Below are positions 6,599-12,899 of a stretch of 12,899 nt of DNA, piece by piece; the stretch's first letter is position 1, and the number at the start of each line of letters is the position of its first letter. Below the pieces are notes generated by a model. It was not told the DNA's origin and ran no database searches. It saw only the letters and a program-made list of their open reading frames with translations. Both the position numbers and the translations under genes were made by a program. Origin of the DNA: Bacteroidota bacterium (GTDB lineage Bacteria; Bacteroidota; Bacteroidia; UKL13-3); the NCBI GenBank assembly GCA_018883485.1, contig VEQB01000029.1, positions 1-12,899 on the forward strand, in the 5' to 3' direction.

Positions 6599-7678
6599 TT
6601 AATGATGTTCGTTGTGATGGGCATGTTCTTCTACTGCTGAACCAAAGTACAAGGCAGAAAGCAAAGTAAAAACATAAGCCTGTAAGAATGCTACTAACAA
6701 TTCTAGGAAATTCATGAAGGTTGTAAAGGCAACAGATAATACAGAAACCCCTAGACCTAAGCCGGCATTCATAGCTCCAAAAATGAAGATAAGAGAGAAG
6801 AAACCTAAAATAATAATGTGACCTGCAGTAATATTGGCAAACAAACGAATCATTAACACGATTGGTTTATTTAACATTCCAATAATTTCTATAGGTATTA
6901 ATAAAATCCATAAAGCCTTTGGCACGCCTGGTGGCATGAAGATATGACCCCAATAAGTACCATTGCCATTGATGGAGGTAATAACAAAAGTAAAAACAGC
7001 CAATACCAATGTTACTGCAATATTACCGGTAACATTAGCACCTCCCGGGAAAAATGGGATCAAACCGAATAAATTATTGATAAAAATAAAGAAGAAAATG
7101 GTAAGTAAGTAAGGCAAAAACTTAGCATACTTTGGCCCAATGCTAGGCTTAGCAATTTCGTCTCTAATAAATAAAACACCCATTTCTATCATGTTAGCTA
7201 AACCTTTAGGCGCTCTGCCTTTATTTTTCTTATATTGGGTAGCTACATTTAATAGAATAATACACAAAACAATTACCGATATTAATAAAGAGGCAACATT
7301 TTTAGTAATAGATAAATCTGTGAAAGAAGCATGTTCATTCACAGAACCATCTGCATTTAAGGCAACTAACTTATTGTGCTCAAGCTTGTAACCTTGGTAA
7401 GCATCATGACCATGATGGAACTTAGAAGAGCTAAAAATGTGTAAGCCATTGGCATCACTAATAATAATAGGAAGCGGAATAGAGATATGGGTGTGCCCAA
7501 TAGTGGCTATATGCCAATCATGTGCATCGGCTATATGTTCCATTATGATTTTACCTGCATCCACTTTTTCGCCGCCTTCACTATTTGCCGAAACAGAAAA
7601 TGCATTTAAACATAAAGCAAAAAGTGCGAGAAACCCTAAAGTTATTGTCCTGAATATCATCTTTTTACTATTGATCAT
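6599..7678 (-). CDS. atpB: F1Fo-ATP synthase subunit a, with N-terminal periplasmic extension
   Basis: The stationary proton channel against which the c-ring turns. The conserved core occupies residues 125-347, with the essential arginine R278 in MIRLFANITAGH, FLPYLLTIFFFIFINNLFGL before it, and FLELLVAFLQAYVFTLLSALY (325-345) in the last helix. At 359 residues it is about 90 longer than E. coli subunit a. The extra part is a predicted signal sequence (residues 8-31) and a hydrophilic segment with many histidines (HIADAHDWHIATIGHTH, then KFHHGH), and the tail ends EEHAHHNEHH. Such extensions are usual in Bacteroidota AtpB, but their role is not known to me. The ATG overlaps the stop of the AtpI-like gene by 4 bp (ATGA), which fixes the start and implies translational coupling. 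Confidence 0.96.
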   Translation of the reverse strand: MINSKKMIFRTITLGFLALFALCLNAFSVSANSEGGEKVDAGKIIMEHIADAHDWHIATIGHTHISIPLPIIISDANGLHIFSSSKFHHGHDAYQGYKLEHNKLVALNADGSVNEHASFTDLSITKNVASLLISVIVLCIILLNVATQYKKNKGRAPKGLANMIEMGVLFIRDEIAKPSIGPKYAKFLPYLLTIFFFIFINNLFGLIPFFPGGANVTGNIAVTLVLAVFTFVITSINGNGTYWGHIFMPPGVPKALWILLIPIEIIGMLNKPIVLMIRLFANITAGHIIILGFFSLIFIFGAMNAGLGLGVSVLSVAFTTFMNFLELLVAFLQAYVFTLLSALYFGSAVEEHAHHNEHH

Positions 7679-8073
7679 GAAGGGTCTTTTTGTTTTAATT
7701 CGGGGCGCAAGTTAACCACTAGGTAATAAATTTCAAAAGCGGTGTAAAAGAAATACAATAAAAGATACGCAATAATAAAAGGCATTTCTCTTTCTGGATA
7801 GAAAAAAAGGTAAATGAGCAAAGGAAATATGGAAAAGATAAATCTAATTCCAATGGCGCTGTAAATTCTGGTTATGAATGTTTTATTATCTTTTCCAAGT
7901 GCAGAATTAGAAATTTTGAAGGTAACCCAAGTAAGAGAAAAATAATAGATTAGGGCAACCCACAACAATGAATTTAGGTTCCATTTATTTTGAAAAAGTT
8001 GAAATGCGAGTATAAATGCCCCACAAATGGCAGTTAATAGAAATAAATTTTTATGAAAATTGCTTTTTTGCAT
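7675..8073 (-). CDS. AtpI-like four-helix membrane protein of the atp operon
   Basis: A 132-residue protein starting MQKSNFHKNLFLLTAICGAF. Four hydrophobic segments are evident: near residues 9-27, 35-52, 72-94 and 98-117. Its size, four-helix topology and place directly upstream of atpB match AtpI (UncI), which helps c-ring assembly in other bacteria, but I see no diagnostic motif, so this is inferred from context. I chose ATG at 8073 rather than the in-frame TTG at 8091 because the TTG falls inside the -7 box of the promoter at 8089-8119 and would lie outside the transcript. The stop overlaps atpB by 4 bp. Confidence 0.75.
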   Translation of the reverse strand: MQKSNFHKNLFLLTAICGAFILAFQLFQNKWNLNSLLWVALIYYFSLTWVTFKISNSALGKDNKTFITRIYSAIGIRFIFSIFPLLIYLFFYPEREMPFIIAYLLLYFFYTAFEIYYLVVNLRPELKQKDPS

Positions 8074-8088
8074 AGCACTAAGGCGCCG

Positions 8089-8119
8089 CAAAAGTATCTA
8101 AACCCTACTTGGAAACAAA
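8089..8119 (-). promoter_or_regulatory. Bacteroidota-type promoter for the atp genes
   Basis: On the minus strand TTTG (8119-8116) is followed by a 19-base spacer and TACTTTTG (8096-8089), a perfect match to the Bacteroidota consensus TTTG-N(17-23)-TAnnTTTG. Transcription would begin near 8082, leaving a leader of about 9 bases before the AtpI-like ATG at 8073. It sits in the 56-bp gap after the AtpZ-like gene, so it would let the ATP synthase genes be expressed apart from bactofilin. Confidence 0.65.
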
Positions 8120-8129
8120 TCTGTTTTGA

Positions 8130-8336
8130 TTATTTTTTAAGTAAATCTTTAAGAACTAGGTAAAGTGCGGCAAAAACACCAAATAATACGAGCACCAAAG
8201 TAAAGACAGGGAAACTTGTGTTTAGCCATTTATCTAAGTATTTTCCTCCTAAAGCGGTGCTTACAATTACACCAATCATTTGAAAAGCTAGGTTTGAATA
8301 CTTGAGCCAAGGATTCACTTTAGGCAGGTTCTGCAA
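8130..8336 (-). CDS. AtpZ/AtpI-family small membrane protein
   Basis: A 68-residue (or 62-residue) protein with two transmembrane hairpin helices: YSNLAFQMIGVIVSTALGGK and FTLVLVLFGVFAALYLVL. The segment 'YS.LAFQM......G...GKYLDKWL' and the short basic tail KDLLKK are typical of the AtpZ/AtpI-like proteins found upstream of atpB in Bacteroidota. AtpZ-type proteins have been linked to ATP synthase assembly or divalent-cation movement in other bacteria; which applies here is unknown. No ATG is available. The start is TTG at 8336 (17-bp overlap with bactofilin) or GTG at 8318, 1 bp after the bactofilin stop. Either implies coupling to bactofilin translation. Confidence 0.85.
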   Translation of the reverse strand: MQNLPKVNPWLKYSNLAFQMIGVIVSTALGGKYLDKWLNTSFPVFTLVLVLFGVFAALYLVLKDLLKK

Positions 8337-8760
8337 GCACTGGGGCTTTAGTTTCTAATGGCTTTTGGGCTTTGGACCCACTAAATAATTCGGCACTAAC
8401 CCCCATAGATTTCATGGCGCTATTGCCATTGAAAGAAGCCCCAGCTTCTATAATTAATTTACTGCAAGAAATATCGCCATTTATTTGGGCACTTGCCTTT
8501 ATTATTAGAAGTTCATTTACCTTAATATTACCATTTACGAGCCCAGAGATATCGCAGTTTTGAGCAGTAATATTACCTTTAATAGAAGAGCTTTGCCCCA
8601 ATACTAATTTAGTTTTAACCACAATATTGCCTTGCACGGCACCATCAACCCTCAAGTCTCCTTCAGAATTTAAATCCCCTTGGATACGTGTACCCGCATT
8701 TAAAATATTGATCTCTTGCGGATTAAAAGAAGTATTTTTTGCAGCTTTAAACAATGACAT
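8320..8760 (-). CDS. Bactofilin (polymer-forming cytoskeletal protein)
   Basis: Bactofilins self-assemble without nucleotide into filaments of right-handed beta-helix subunits, usually at the inner membrane, where they position cell-wall enzymes. The 146-residue product has the family core at about 16-112: EINILNAGTRIQGDLNSEGD, then VDGAVQGNIVVK, LVLGQSSSIKGNI, ISGLVNGNIKV and INGDISCSKLIIEAGASF. The spaced I-x-G-x-(I/V) turns every 16-18 residues mark the helix rungs. The C-terminal tail (GSKAQKPLETKAPVLAEPA) is disordered and proline-rich. ATG at 8760 is preferred over an in-frame upstream TTG (8802), since MSLFKAAKN is the natural start. It sits between an M23-type anchor gene and the AtpZ-like gene. 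Bactofilin next to M23 peptidases is a recurrent pairing in several phyla. Confidence 0.93.
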   Translation of the reverse strand: MSLFKAAKNTSFNPQEINILNAGTRIQGDLNSEGDLRVDGAVQGNIVVKTKLVLGQSSSIKGNITAQNCDISGLVNGNIKVNELLIIKASAQINGDISCSKLIIEAGASFNGNSAMKSMGVSAELFSGSKAQKPLETKAPVLAEPA

Positions 8761-8799
8761 GTGAATACTATTGGTTTTATAAAAATTTTTCCTCAAATA

Positions 8800-8807
8800 C
8801 AAATGTA
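8800..8807 (-). promoter_or_regulatory. Possible bactofilin promoter -7 box
   Basis: TACATTTG on the minus strand is a perfect TAnnTTTG, about 40 bases before the bactofilin ATG. I see no good -33 TTTG at the right distance (the nearest is TTTTCG, 25 bases upstream), so the call is weak. If real, it would give a leader of about 33 bases in the 93-bp gap after the M23-type gene. Confidence 0.35.
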
Positions 8808-8853
8808 TGTTAAAATGTTAGAATTTCATAATCGAAAAGGTTGTGAAATTTTC

Positions 8854-9222
8854 TTAATTGCCATTTTTGGGTATACTATCAGAAAGCCCCTCCCCTCCAG
8901 TGATGATACTTGCTATATTTTGAAAATAAGCCTCTTTATCTTTTAAAACGGCCTCAAAAGAATCTGTTCTATACAATAGTTCTTGTATTTTTCGTTTGGT
9001 CTTGGTATCTGTATAACCTGGCACAAATTCTCTGGCCGAGGTAAAAAAAATGACAGAAATGATTAAAGTAGCAAATAATACTATGGCCGAACTAAAACCC
9101 ACAAACACATTCATGGGGGTTAATTTAAAGGATAATTTCTCTTCGAATGTCTCGTCATTAATGAGCACCAAACGATACTTATACCTTAGTTTATGAATTA
9201 ATTTTTTTTTAACGGGCTCCAT
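8854..9222 (-). CDS. M23-peptidase N-terminal anchor domain without the peptidase
   Basis: The 122-residue product has the N-terminal region that precedes the LytM/M23 domain in a Bacteroidota family of wall peptidases: HKLRYKYRLVLINDETFEEK (10-29), SFKLTPMNVFVGFSS, one transmembrane helix (about 38-60), REFVPGYTDTKTKRKIQELL (64-83), then a short coiled segment YRTDSFEAVLKDKEAYFQNI. Full-length relatives are roughly 280-330 residues and end in the M23 fold with zinc-binding histidines. None of that is here: the frame stops with TAA at 8854-8856 and the next 93 bp before bactofilin encode nothing similar. It is therefore either a truncated gene or a stand-alone membrane anchor that may recruit or organise something with bactofilin. 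The family identification is from memory of these conserved blocks. ATG at 9222 is the clear start, and the gene is divergent from sprE. Confidence 0.75.
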   Translation of the reverse strand: MEPVKKKLIHKLRYKYRLVLINDETFEEKLSFKLTPMNVFVGFSSAIVLFATLIISVIFFTSAREFVPGYTDTKTKRKIQELLYRTDSFEAVLKDKEAYFQNIASIITGGEGLSDSIPKNGN

Positions 9223-9244
9223 ACCTTTACGATTATTAACAAAG

Positions 9245-9273
9245 TTTGGTTAAAATTGTGCAATCTAAATTTC
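9245..9273 (+). promoter_or_regulatory. Probable sprE promoter
   Basis: TTTG (9245-9248), a 17-base spacer and TAAATTTC (9266-9273, seven of eight to TAnnTTTG) fit the Bacteroidota promoter form. Transcription would begin near 9280, about 19 bases before the TTG start of sprE. It abuts a minus-strand -7 box at 9273-9280. Confidence 0.5.
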
Positions 9274-9280
9274 AAAGATA
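9273..9280 (-). promoter_or_regulatory. Possible -7 box of the M23-type anchor gene
   Basis: Minus-strand TATCTTTG matches TAnnTTTG perfectly and lies about 50 bases before the ATG at 9222. No well-placed -33 element is visible, so confidence is limited. It shares base 9273 with the plus-strand -7 box of sprE, so the two divergent promoters would compete for the same polymerase footprint. Confidence 0.35.
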
Positions 9281-9298
9281 GGTAAATAAGCAACCACA

Positions 9299-11968
9299 TT
9301 GTTATTCCGAAAATACATAATTTACGCATTTCTGCTTTTGCTTGTATTTGGTTGCAGTCCAACCAAGGATAAATGGATAAACAGAAAGTATCATAGCCTC
9401 ACGGGGCATTACAATGTTTTCTTCAATGGAGAGCAGAAATTACTCGATGCCATTAAGCAAATTGAGGCTTCGCATGCAGACGACTTCACCAAAACCTTGG
9501 AAGTAAACAAAAGTGGCACCACAGAAGCGGCTAAATCTGCGGGCAACCTGCTAGATGAGGCCTTGAAAAAATTCTCGGCCACTATCCAAATGCATAAAAT
9601 TGGCAGTTATACCGATGATGCTTATTTCAATATAGGCAAAACTAGATATTACAAACAAGATTATTATACCGCTATCGAAACCTTTCAGTACATTTTAGGC
9701 AATTACAAAAATGGCCCATTCGAAAATGCAAGTAAAGCTTGGATTGCTAAGTGCTATGTAGGCTTAAAAAAAGTAAGTGAGGCCGAAGCCATTATGGGTC
9801 AACTGCTAATCATAAAAGACTTTGCCAAGAAAGATCAAGCATTTATTTACAGCACAGCAGCAGATATCGACATAAGAACAGACAAACCATTAGCCGCTAT
9901 CAATAATTTAAAACTAGCGTTAAAAGGCACATTAAGCAAGGAAGACAAAATTCGCTACAATTATATTTTAGGTCAACTTTGTATCCCGCAAAAAAAGCAG
10001 CCAGAGGCCACCTACTTTTTCAATAAGGTTATAAAATATGTGCCACCCTATGATTTTGCATTTAATGCCAATCTTGCTTTAATGCAACTTTATGATGTCA
10101 AAAATCCTAAAGCATTGGCATCGGTAAAAAAGAACCTCAAAAGGATGTCGCGCGATGATAAGAATATCGATTATTTGGATCAAATCTGGTACGAAACTGG
10201 CAAAATTGATTTAATAGCCAAAAATGAAGCCGAGGCCATTATTGATTTTAAGAAATCGGCAGCCTTTAGTACTAAGAATAAAAACCAAAAAGCTTTAGCA
10301 TACCTCGAGTTAGCAAAAATTTATTTTACCCAAAAGAATTACAAATCTGCTCAAGCTTATTATGATAGCACTGTGGCAGCACTTGATCCAAATTATAAAG
10401 ATTACAATACACTTAAAAATACCAAAGTAGTTTTAAGCGATCTCATCAATAATATTTTAGTGTATGAAACCGAAGATTCCTTGCAACGTTTATCTCAATT
10501 AAGTAAAGACGCTTTGTTACGAAAAGTAGACTCTTGGATTGCAGAAAACAATAAAAAGAAAATGGCCGATGAAAAAGAGGCTAAAAAAAGGGCTAAACTT
10601 CAAGCAAGTATGGCCACTAACCCTGGCCTATTAGCCCCAGCCGCGCCCGTTGCAGGAGGAGGAAGTAGTGAATGGTATTTTTATAATCCTAATTTAGTGA
10701 GCGGAGGTTCGGCAGAATTTTTTAGCTTGAAGAAATGGGGCCAAAGAAAAAATGAGGACTATTGGCGCATAGCCGCAAAAGAAAAAATAAATATAGATAC
10801 AGACACATCAAATGCAACTTCTGCAACAACTAAAAAAGAAAGTACAACTGGAAAAGAAATTACAGCTGAAGGTAATACAGAAAATTCAGACAAAGGCGCA
10901 ACTGCCAGTATCAGTGGCATAAAGGAAAAAGATGCCTGGCTTAGAAATGTTCCTTTAACACCAGAGCAAAAAGAAAGGTCTAATGCAAGAATGCTCGAGG
11001 CTTTGCATAATCTTGGCGTTATTTATTACGATCAATTAGCCAATCCAAATGAATGTATTAAGTACACAGAGAAATTACAAGACAAATATCCGTTAAGCGA
11101 ATACGATGCCCCTTCCCTATTTTATTTATTCAAGGCTTATTCGGATACAAAAAATACTTATAAAGCAGAGCTCAATAAAAAACAACTAATAGAATTATAT
11201 CCAAATAGTAACTATGCTTTATTGGCTCAAAATAAACGTCCAATTAACGCAGAAAAAGAAGTTGATAAACAACTAACCAAAGCTTATGAAAAAATGTATG
11301 AATTCTATACTTCCAAACAGTATTTACAAGCTATGGAGCAAAAAACACTTATGGATAAAAATTATCCAGGTAACCTATTAAAGCCTAAATATGATTTATT
11401 AAACGCGCATTGTATTGGCAAAACGCAAGACAAAGCGGCGTATGAAAAAGCTTTACAAGAAATTGCAATTATACATAAAGGAACAGAGCCGGGTAATACT
11501 GCAGAAGATTATTTAAAAATACTAAAACAAGTAGATAAAAAAACAGCCTTTAAAGGTAAAGATAGTAGCACGCAAGAACTGGAGTTCGACCTAGAAACAG
11601 AAACTCCCCATTATTATCTTTTAGGTATTAAAGCAACTAAATTGGATATTAATGAGATTAATTCACAATTTAACGCTTACAATGAAGCGTATATGTCTGA
11701 GAATAATCTTAGGGTAAATTCTTACCTCAGTAATGAAGGTTATCAGCTTATTGTAGTTAGAGAATTTACCAATCAAAAAAATGCATTTAACTATTATAAT
11801 GATTTAAAAACACTAAGGTTTACATCCACTAAACTAGAATTAAAAGACCCCTATGTAGAATACGTAATTTCGGGAACCAACTTTAAAAAGATTTTAAAAG
11901 ATAAGAAGGTAGAGCAGTTTGAGGCCTTCTTTAAAAAGCAGCTGCAACTAACAACGCAAGTAAAATGA
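9299..11968 (+). CDS. sprE: T9SS periplasmic lipoprotein SprE/PorW
   Basis: SprE (PorW in Porphyromonas) is a large TPR lipoprotein required for type IX secretion and, in gliding species, for motility, linking motor and outer-membrane translocon parts. The 889 residues match the family size. The signal sequence ends in the lipobox VFGC (Cys19), followed by the conserved early block WINRKYHSLTGHYNVFFNGE. TPR-like helical repeats fill about 90-380 (DDAYFNIGKTRYYKQDYYTA and similar). The family signature WYFYNP at residue 459 is followed by WGQRKNEDYWR to about 490. A Thr/Ser/Lys-rich linker (about 498-535) precedes more TPRs, and a C-terminal SPOR-like alpha/beta domain starts near 772 (YYLLGIKATKL). 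The start is TTG at 9299: an in-frame stop at 9287-9289 and no ATG nearby leave no alternative. The stop overlaps the PBP1A ATG by 4 bp. Confidence 0.92.
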   Translation: MLFRKYIIYAFLLLLVFGCSPTKDKWINRKYHSLTGHYNVFFNGEQKLLDAIKQIEASHADDFTKTLEVNKSGTTEAAKSAGNLLDEALKKFSATIQMHKIGSYTDDAYFNIGKTRYYKQDYYTAIETFQYILGNYKNGPFENASKAWIAKCYVGLKKVSEAEAIMGQLLIIKDFAKKDQAFIYSTAADIDIRTDKPLAAINNLKLALKGTLSKEDKIRYNYILGQLCIPQKKQPEATYFFNKVIKYVPPYDFAFNANLALMQLYDVKNPKALASVKKNLKRMSRDDKNIDYLDQIWYETGKIDLIAKNEAEAIIDFKKSAAFSTKNKNQKALAYLELAKIYFTQKNYKSAQAYYDSTVAALDPNYKDYNTLKNTKVVLSDLINNILVYETEDSLQRLSQLSKDALLRKVDSWIAENNKKKMADEKEAKKRAKLQASMATNPGLLAPAAPVAGGGSSEWYFYNPNLVSGGSAEFFSLKKWGQRKNEDYWRIAAKEKINIDTDTSNATSATTKKESTTGKEITAEGNTENSDKGATASISGIKEKDAWLRNVPLTPEQKERSNARMLEALHNLGVIYYDQLANPNECIKYTEKLQDKYPLSEYDAPSLFYLFKAYSDTKNTYKAELNKKQLIELYPNSNYALLAQNKRPINAEKEVDKQLTKAYEKMYEFYTSKQYLQAMEQKTLMDKNYPGNLLKPKYDLLNAHCIGKTQDKAAYEKALQEIAIIHKGTEPGNTAEDYLKILKQVDKKTAFKGKDSSTQELEFDLETETPHYYLLGIKATKLDINEINSQFNAYNEAYMSENNLRVNSYLSNEGYQLIVVREFTNQKNAFNYYNDLKTLRFTSTKLELKDPYVEYVISGTNFKKILKDKKVEQFEAFFKKQLQLTTQVK

Positions 11969-12899
11969 GATTAACAGATAATTTCTGGAAAAACCCTTAT
12001 TGGAAATACCTAAAGTTTTTATGGATTGGCGCTTTTGGAGGCCTAATGCTATTAACATTATTAATTACAGCCATTGGTATGGGTTGGTTTGGGCAATTAC
12101 CGCCCATTGAAGAATTAGAAAATCCTAAGACACAACTTGCCAGTGAAATCTATGCAGAAGATGGCACCGTAATGGGCAAATATTACTTTCAGAATAGAAG
12201 TAATGCCAACTATGAAGATCTGAGTCCGCAGTTAATTAACGCATTAATTGCCACCGAAGATGTTAGATTTTACGAGCACAGTGGCATAGATAACCGCCGC
12301 CTTTTTACCATTATCGTTTACAATCTAATTGGCAAACGTCAAGGCGGCAGTACAATTTCTCAACAGCTTGCAAAAAACCTCTTTCCACGAAAAAACTTTA
12401 AAAGTATAGTTGATAAAGCGGTAACAAAAATCCAAGAATGGATAACAGCTGTGCGGATTGAGCAACGTTACACCAAAGACGAGATATTAACGATGTATTT
12501 TAATACTGTAGAATTTGGCAATAATTCTTTTGGTATTAGAAGTGCCTCAAAAACCTATTTTAACAAAACGCCCAAAAACCTCAATGCCAAAGAAGCTGCT
12601 GTTTTGGTAGGTATGCTAAAAGCACCAACCAAATTTAATCCGATTAGAAATGCAGAGAATGCTTATAATAGAAGAAATACCGTATTGAACCAAATGGCTA
12701 AAGCCGGTTTTATAACAAATGATTCTTGCGAGATTTTCAAAAAAGAAGCCATAGTTTTAAACTTTCAAGAGGAAAGTCATAATGAAGGTATTGCTACTTA
12801 TTTTAGAGAAACACTGCGATTAGAATTATTAGATTGGTGTGCTGAAAATGGCTATAATTTATACAAAGATGGTTTGAAAATTTATACCACTATTAATCC
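11965..12899 (+). CDS. Class A penicillin-binding protein (PBP1A-like), N-terminal 311 residues
   Basis: A bifunctional peptidoglycan synthase: the GT51 glycosyltransferase domain polymerises lipid II and the missing C-terminal transpeptidase would cross-link strands. It opens MRLTDNFWKNPYWKYLKFLW, with a transmembrane helix at about 19-40. GT51 motifs appear in order: ATEDVRFYEHSGID with catalytic Glu98, RQGGSTISQQLAKNLF (125-140), KIQEWITAVRIEQRYTKDEI with the second key Glu158, and EFGNNSFGIRSASKTYF (183-199), then LNAKEAAVLVGMLKAPTKFN. A PBP1A-type linker begins after about 265, and the frame is open at the window end. The ATG overlaps the sprE stop (ATGA), so translation is likely coupled and the two genes share a transcript. 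Confidence 0.95.
   Translation, partial: MRLTDNFWKNPYWKYLKFLWIGAFGGLMLLTLLITAIGMGWFGQLPPIEELENPKTQLASEIYAEDGTVMGKYYFQNRSNANYEDLSPQLINALIATEDVRFYEHSGIDNRRLFTIIVYNLIGKRQGGSTISQQLAKNLFPRKNFKSIVDKAVTKIQEWITAVRIEQRYTKDEILTMYFNTVEFGNNSFGIRSASKTYFNKTPKNLNAKEAAVLVGMLKAPTKFNPIRNAENAYNRRNTVLNQMAKAGFITNDSCEIFKKEAIVLNFQEESHNEGIATYFRETLRLELLDWCAENGYNLYKDGLKIYTTIN

Noticed and set aside
8074..8091. TTG start at 8091 for the AtpI-like gene
   Set aside because: It overlaps the -7 box of the promoter at 8089-8119, so it would not be on the main transcript. ATG at 8073 gives a natural N-terminus.
8761..8802. Upstream TTG start for bactofilin adding 14 residues
   Set aside because: The extra residues are basic and unlike family N-termini, and they begin at the possible -7 box at 8800-8807.

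Overview
The window (12,899 bp, AT-rich) comes from a member of the Bacteroidota. Four things point there: a type IX secretion (T9SS) C-terminal sorting domain on one secreted protein, a full-length SprE/PorW T9SS lipoprotein, promoters of the Bacteroidota form (TTTG, about 17-21 bases, TAnnTTTG), and a split F1Fo-ATP synthase operon whose AtpB has the extended, histidine-rich N-terminus usual in this phylum. I cannot place it below phylum with confidence.

Layout. (1) Positions 1-244 (-) hold the start of a small membrane-anchored protein that runs off the left edge. (2) Positions 245-2682 are an accessory island. It holds a 60-bp copy of the 3' end of atpG (509-568), a seven-copy 7-bp tandem repeat followed by a perfect palindrome, an unrecognised ORF (628-1125), and a T9SS cargo gene broken by one frameshift (1136-2619). 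It ends in a strong two-way terminator hairpin (2630-2662). (3) Positions 2683-8760 (-) are one long operon: bactofilin, AtpZ-like, AtpI-like, atpB, atpE, atpF, atpH, atpA, atpG. The beta and epsilon genes (atpD, atpC) are absent and must lie elsewhere. A well-formed promoter sits just before the AtpI-like gene, and a stable hairpin lies between atpE and atpF. (4) Positions 8854-9222 (-) encode the membrane-anchor half of a Bacteroidota M23 peptidase with no peptidase domain. (5) On the other strand, 9299-11968 encodes SprE/PorW, overlapping by 4 bp the start of a class A penicillin-binding protein (PBP1A-like) that runs off the right edge.

How the genes work together. The minus-strand operon makes the proton channel (a, b, c), the stalk (delta, gamma) and the alpha catalytic-head subunit of the ATP synthase, with two small membrane proteins that probably help assembly. 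Around it is an envelope cluster: bactofilin, M23-type anchor, SprE and PBP1A, relating to cell-wall synthesis and protein secretion.

The best lead for something unusual is that the island at about 509-2742 is bounded by same-orientation copies of the atpG 3' end, as if a small element had inserted at the end of atpG and carried its own version of that end. No integrase is visible, so this is a hypothesis. I found no CRISPR array, tRNA, rRNA, insertion sequence or recognisable defence system.
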